Under the pieces are notes generated by a model. It saw only the letters and a program-made list of their open reading frames with translations, searched no databases and was not told the DNA's origin. Of a stretch of DNA of 25,704 bases, positions 23,063-25,704 are shown piece after piece; the stretch's first letter is position 1, and each line of letters opens with the position of its first letter. Source of the DNA: Acetomicrobium sp. UBA3949 (lineage in GTDB: Bacteria > Synergistota > Synergistia > Synergistales > Acetomicrobiaceae); NCBI GenBank assembly GCA_002385485.1, contig DGDP01000071.1:1-25704 (forward strand), in the 5' to 3' direction. The position numbers were made by a program, and so were the translations under genes.

Positions 23063-23845
23063 TCAGTATCTAATTGCATTGGCCTTTTCCGATATCCCCT
23101 CGAAACAAGATCGCAGAAAAGGCGCAAATTCCGGAAGCAAAGGAACGGTATCGCCTTTCAAGTTAGAGGCGGCAATCCTCTTGTCTCGAGGAAAAAACGC
23201 TGCGGCTTCTACCCCTATGGACTCAAGTGATGCCTTGACGTTTTCAATTACATCATCATCGGCCATATTGACAACCGCCACCATCGGGCGATCCACTTCC
23301 TTTGCCAAATTGCTCATAAACTTGACCATTTCCAATGATTCGTGGGAGGGCTCAAGAACTACAAGAAAAATATCGGCGCTTCGCCAGATGCCGCGCCCAA
23401 TATGCTCTATGCCTGCCTCGCAGTCCACCAAAATCCACCATCCGGGAGCATGCAGCCTCGTAAGAAACCCCTTCTCCAGCGCTCCCATGGGACAGGCGCA
23501 TCCCTCGTCAGGTTGGCGAATTTTACCTATGGCCAAAAAGGCATAATCGTCCCTCCTGCTAACGCAGGTTCGCGGCAAATCGTCAACGTGGATCTTGGCA
23601 TCCTCGTCGAACCCACCCTTTTTGTTGTCGAAGACGACTTTTTTTACGGCAACCCTTCCTCCTAGATCGTCCATCAACGTGCTCTTGGGAGCACTGAGCC
23701 CAAGCATCCTATAGAGGCTTCGGTTGCTTTCGTCGGCATCTATTACCAACACTCGCATCCCTTCCGAGGCCAAAAATTTGGCAAACATTGCGGTTATCGT
23801 GCTCTTCCCGCTCCCACCGCGACCGCAGACAAAAACCTTCGTCAT
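23063..23845 (-). CDS. CooC-like P-loop ATPase (metal-enzyme maturation)
   Basis: These 260 residues form a MinD/CooC-type ATPase. The deviant P-loop is GRGGSGKST (8-16), switch I is DADESNRSLYRMLGL (36-50), and C116 and C118 in EGCACPMGAL form the CxC pair by which CooC dimers hold a metal ion. The ILVDCEAGIEHIGRGIWRSA stretch (about 138-157) is also typical of CooC. In known systems CooC helps put nickel into carbon monoxide dehydrogenase. No such enzyme gene is in the window, so another metalloenzyme may be the client. I use the ATG at 23845; the G-rich run GGGGGGTG lies about 11-13 bases upstream, a long spacing. The frame is open to 23929. Confidence 0.78.
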   Translation of the reverse strand: MTKVFVCGRGGSGKSTITAMFAKFLASEGMRVLVIDADESNRSLYRMLGLSAPKSTLMDDLGGRVAVKKVVFDNKKGGFDEDAKIHVDDLPRTCVSRRDDYAFLAIGKIRQPDEGCACPMGALEKGFLTRLHAPGWWILVDCEAGIEHIGRGIWRSADIFLVVLEPSHESLEMVKFMSNLAKEVDRPMVAVVNMADDDVIENVKASLESIGVEAAAFFPRDKRIAASNLKGDTVPLLPEFAPFLRSCFEGISEKANAIRY

Positions 23846-23900
23846 AATAGAAGTGACACCCCCCGTTTCTCTTTTATCTCCGGGCTCGATCGAATTTTCT

Positions 23901-24785
23901 TTAAATTTCGGCCATGGGCGGAACTTCACTGAATATCTTCTTCTCTAATTCCCTGCCCTTCGGCGTTGCCGCCAACCCTCCCTTAGATGTCTCCCTCAAG
24001 CTTTCCGGCAAGGCCCTCCCAACTCTTCGCATTGCATCAATGACCTCGTCGGGAGGAATTACGGACCTGATACCGGCCAAGGCCATGTCGGCACAAAGCG
24101 ATGCCAGGGAGACCAAAGTGCCGTTTCTTTTTATACAAGGCACCTCCACCAAACCCGCCACGGGATCGCACACCAAACCCATCAAGGATTTTATCGTCAA
24201 AACTGCAGCATGGGCCGAGGCCTCAGGACTTCCTCCCTCAAGATAAACCAAAGCTGCCGACCCCATGGCTGCAGCAGCGCCGCACTCGGCCTGACAGCCG
24301 CCTTCCGCCCCCGCCAAGGTGGCTCTCTTCTGAATGACCTCGCCAACACCGCCTGCAACGATCAGGGCTTTTACCAGCATATCTCTGGAAGGCCCATACA
24401 AATCCCGATAGGCAAATAACAAGCCCGGCAATATACCGCAGCTTCCGGCAGTGGGAGCGGCCACTATGCGCCCCATACTCGCGTTATACTGAGACACGGA
24501 AAGCGCTATGCGAGAGGCCCTGGTTATGAATTTGCCTGAAAGGGGAATATCCCTTTGAGCTATGTACCGTTCAAACCTGCGCGCCTCATCTTCCATCATA
24601 CGTCCTTTGAACTCCGCATTAATCGCTGAATTTACCGATTGTTCCATAGCATCGAACATGTACGACATATTTGCGTATATGAGATCCTCGCTCTTTCCGC
24701 TTTCACGGCTTTCCAGTTCCACTACGGCTTCGTGGAATTCAAGGTCGACTTCACAAAGTTTCAGTATCTCTTCGAAAGACCTCAT
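23901..24785 (-). CDS. sdaAA: L-serine dehydratase, alpha (iron-sulfur) subunit
   Basis: The 294-residue protein is the catalytic subunit of the two-part anaerobic-type serine dehydratase. The family's APTAGSCGILPG (110-121), EGGCQAECGAA (161-171) and VCDPVAGLVEVPCIKRNG (205-222) supply C116, C164, C168, C206 and C217, of which several bind the oxygen-sensitive [4Fe-4S] cluster that removes water from serine. The end ATPKGRELEKKI is also typical. It forms pyruvate and ammonia from L-serine without PLP, useful for amino-acid fermentation. Its ATG overlaps the sdaAB stop by 4 bases, so the subunits are made together. Confidence 0.95.
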   Translation of the reverse strand: MRSFEEILKLCEVDLEFHEAVVELESRESGKSEDLIYANMSYMFDAMEQSVNSAINAEFKGRMMEDEARRFERYIAQRDIPLSGKFITRASRIALSVSQYNASMGRIVAAPTAGSCGILPGLLFAYRDLYGPSRDMLVKALIVAGGVGEVIQKRATLAGAEGGCQAECGAAAAMGSAALVYLEGGSPEASAHAAVLTIKSLMGLVCDPVAGLVEVPCIKRNGTLVSLASLCADMALAGIRSVIPPDEVIDAMRRVGRALPESLRETSKGGLAATPKGRELEKKIFSEVPPMAEI

Positions 24786-25456
24786 CTGACATCACTCTCC
24801 GGAGAGGGGATAAAGATCACGCGCATCAAGGCCGAATGGGAATTTAAGATCTCATCTTTCGTGCTCTCTTTCAATTCGCCGTCAATTTCTATTACCATTG
24901 CGGCCCTGCCTCCGCGCCCCTGTCGATGCAACCGCATTGTAGCTATGTTAAGACCCTTTTCTGCCATTACGCCTGCAACGGCAGCAACTACTCCCGGCTG
25001 ATCTCTATGAAAGGTTATTATAGCAGCCAAATCTCCGCTTAAGGAGATGGAAAATCCATCTATCTCCTTAAGCTCTATCACGCCACCGCCCAAGGAAGCT
25101 CCCACCAATTCCATTGTCCTATCCTCTTCATATATGACGAACCTTACGGAATTGGGGTGGGCTCCATCGATGGATTCGCCAAAAAAGCGATATTCCAATC
25201 CCCTCTGTCGGGCGATCTCAAGGGCATCTCTTATCCTTTCATCATCGGGCATAAATCCGAGAAGACCGCCGATCAGCGCTTTATCCGTGCCGTGTCCCCA
25301 ATATGTGGAGGCAAAACTGCCTCTTAAAAATATGTCGACTTTATTGACCTCTCCGTTCCATGCTCTTCTGGCAAGCCTGCCCAGCTTGGCCGCACCCGCC
25401 GTATGGCTCGAAGAAGGCCCAACCATCACAGGTCCTATTATGTCCAACAACGCCAT
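24782..25456 (-). CDS. sdaAB: L-serine dehydratase, beta subunit (ACT domain)
   Basis: This 224-residue partner subunit starts ALLDIIGPVMVGPSSSHTAG, whose GPSSSHTAG forms part of the serine site. The C-terminal ACT domain (about 145-220; LAAIITFHRDQPGVVAAVAG, then GLNIATMRLHRQGRGGRAAM) is expected to bind an amino-acid effector. I start at the ATG at 25456, 8 bases after GGAAGG; the GTG at 25465 is too close to that site. It leads the sdaAB-sdaAA pair. Confidence 0.94.
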   Translation of the reverse strand: MALLDIIGPVMVGPSSSHTAGAAKLGRLARRAWNGEVNKVDIFLRGSFASTYWGHGTDKALIGGLLGFMPDDERIRDALEIARQRGLEYRFFGESIDGAHPNSVRFVIYEEDRTMELVGASLGGGVIELKEIDGFSISLSGDLAAIITFHRDQPGVVAAVAGVMAEKGLNIATMRLHRQGRGGRAAMVIEIDGELKESTKDEILNSHSALMRVIFIPSPESDVR

Positions 25457-25506
25457 ATTCCTCACCTTCCGCTTAAAGACTGTTCAACCCCTATTCCGTA
25501 TTGTGA

Positions 25507-25534
25507 ATTTTATCATAAAAATTAAAGAGCTAAA
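25507..25534 (-). promoter_or_regulatory. Extended -10 promoter of sdaAB-sdaAA
   Basis: On the minus strand TAAAAT (25512-25507) is preceded by TG in the extended position (TGaTAAAAT), and TTTAGC (25534-25529) lies 16 bases further up. It is about 50 bases before the start codon. Confidence 0.45.
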
Positions 25535-25565
25535 ACCCTACCGGACCGACAACTACGTCGAAGAC

Positions 25566-25591
25566 AAAGGACCGCACCTGGGCGGTCCTTT
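25566..25591 (-). terminator. Terminator of the right-edge gene
   Basis: AAAGGACCGC (25566-25575) and GCGGTCCTTT (25582-25591) make a perfect 10-bp GC-rich stem with a 6-base loop. On the minus strand the last arm ends in TTT and is followed by GTCTTC. It lies about 40 bases after the stop of the partial gene at 25632 and before the sdaAB promoter. Confidence 0.7.
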
Positions 25592-25631
25592 GCTAAACTT
25601 CAATATTTCCTGCCGTTGCGGAAAAATTCCA

Positions 25632-25704
25632 TTAAAAGAGATGTTCAAAGGTCAGATATACTCTTCGTTCTGGGCCGATGAACCCGCCAGTATCAACGAT
25701 GTAT
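25632..25704 (-). CDS. C-terminus of an outer-membrane beta-barrel protein, partial (possible TonB-dependent receptor)
   Basis: An open frame enters from the right edge and ends at TAA (25634-25632). Its last residues read DTGGFIGPERRVYLTFEHLF. The alternating final strand with a terminal Phe is the beta-signal used by barrel proteins for insertion by the Bam machine, and G-x-x-x-R-x-(V/Y)-x-L before it is like the end of TonB-dependent receptors such as BtuB. Only 23 codons are visible, so the class is a guess. If it is a receptor, it could be a client of the TonB system at 14287-16964. Confidence 0.5.
   Translation of the reverse strand, partial: YIVDTGGFIGPERRVYLTFEHLF

Noticed and set aside
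1..25704. CRISPR arrays, tRNA or rRNA genes, insertion sequences, phage genes
   Set aside because: No evenly spaced repeats, no tRNA-like cloverleaf sequence, no transposase or integrase motifs, and no rRNA segments were seen on reading both strands.

Overview
The window looks like chromosome from an anaerobic, diderm (outer-membrane) bacterium, most plausibly a member of the Synergistota; this assignment is inference. The outer membrane is indicated by a lipid A-type acyltransferase, an ExbB-ExbD-TonB energy system, substrate-binding proteins with signal peptides and no lipobox cysteine, and the last codons of a beta-barrel protein at the right edge. Anaerobic metabolism is indicated by an Fe-S/FAD enoate-reductase-type enzyme, an oxygen-sensitive type [4Fe-4S] two-subunit serine dehydratase, a CooC-like ATPase and a molybdate transporter. 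Genes are densely packed, with many 4-bp overlaps and translational coupling.

Layout, left to right. 1-920: the body of an unrecognised protein gene on the minus strand that runs off the left edge. 1063-2137: two half-size CHR-family (chromate-type) transporter subunits on the plus strand. 2157-3983: a tightly overlapping minus-strand trio (LpxL-like acyltransferase, RuvX/YqgF-like RNase H-fold protein, CheX-like phosphatase). 3984-4379: a gene-poor patch holding the wreck of an aminotransferase gene, ending at a perfect 40-bp palindrome. 4380-6951: an enoate reductase-like flavoenzyme followed by a small TOPRIM-like protein whose stop codon sits in that palindrome. 7187-8377: a CofE-like (F420-0:glutamyl ligase family) protein with its own terminator. 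8498-10976: modABC.

11016-16964: an extended-minus-10 promoter and a TPP riboswitch, followed by an unbroken plus-strand series: thiZ, thiX, thiY, thiW, exbB, a BtuF-like binding protein, exbD, tonB. No terminator is visible between the thiamin genes and the TonB genes, so the whole set may answer to thiamin pyrophosphate. This is the most interesting system in the window: an inner-membrane thiamin-precursor transporter, a thiazole S-component and an outer-membrane energiser in one possible regulon. 17154-18437: a dicarboxylate/glutamate:cation symporter, ending in a strong two-way terminator.

18483-25456, all minus strand: gyrA-psd-pssA (overlapping; DNA gyrase with phosphatidylethanolamine synthesis), a nitroreductase, a CooC-like ATPase, and sdaAB-sdaAA (serine dehydratase). 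25632-25704: the C-terminus of a probable outer-membrane barrel protein, possibly a TonB-dependent receptor. No rRNA, tRNA, insertion sequence or CRISPR array was seen. Family assignments come from motifs read by eye; no database search was possible.
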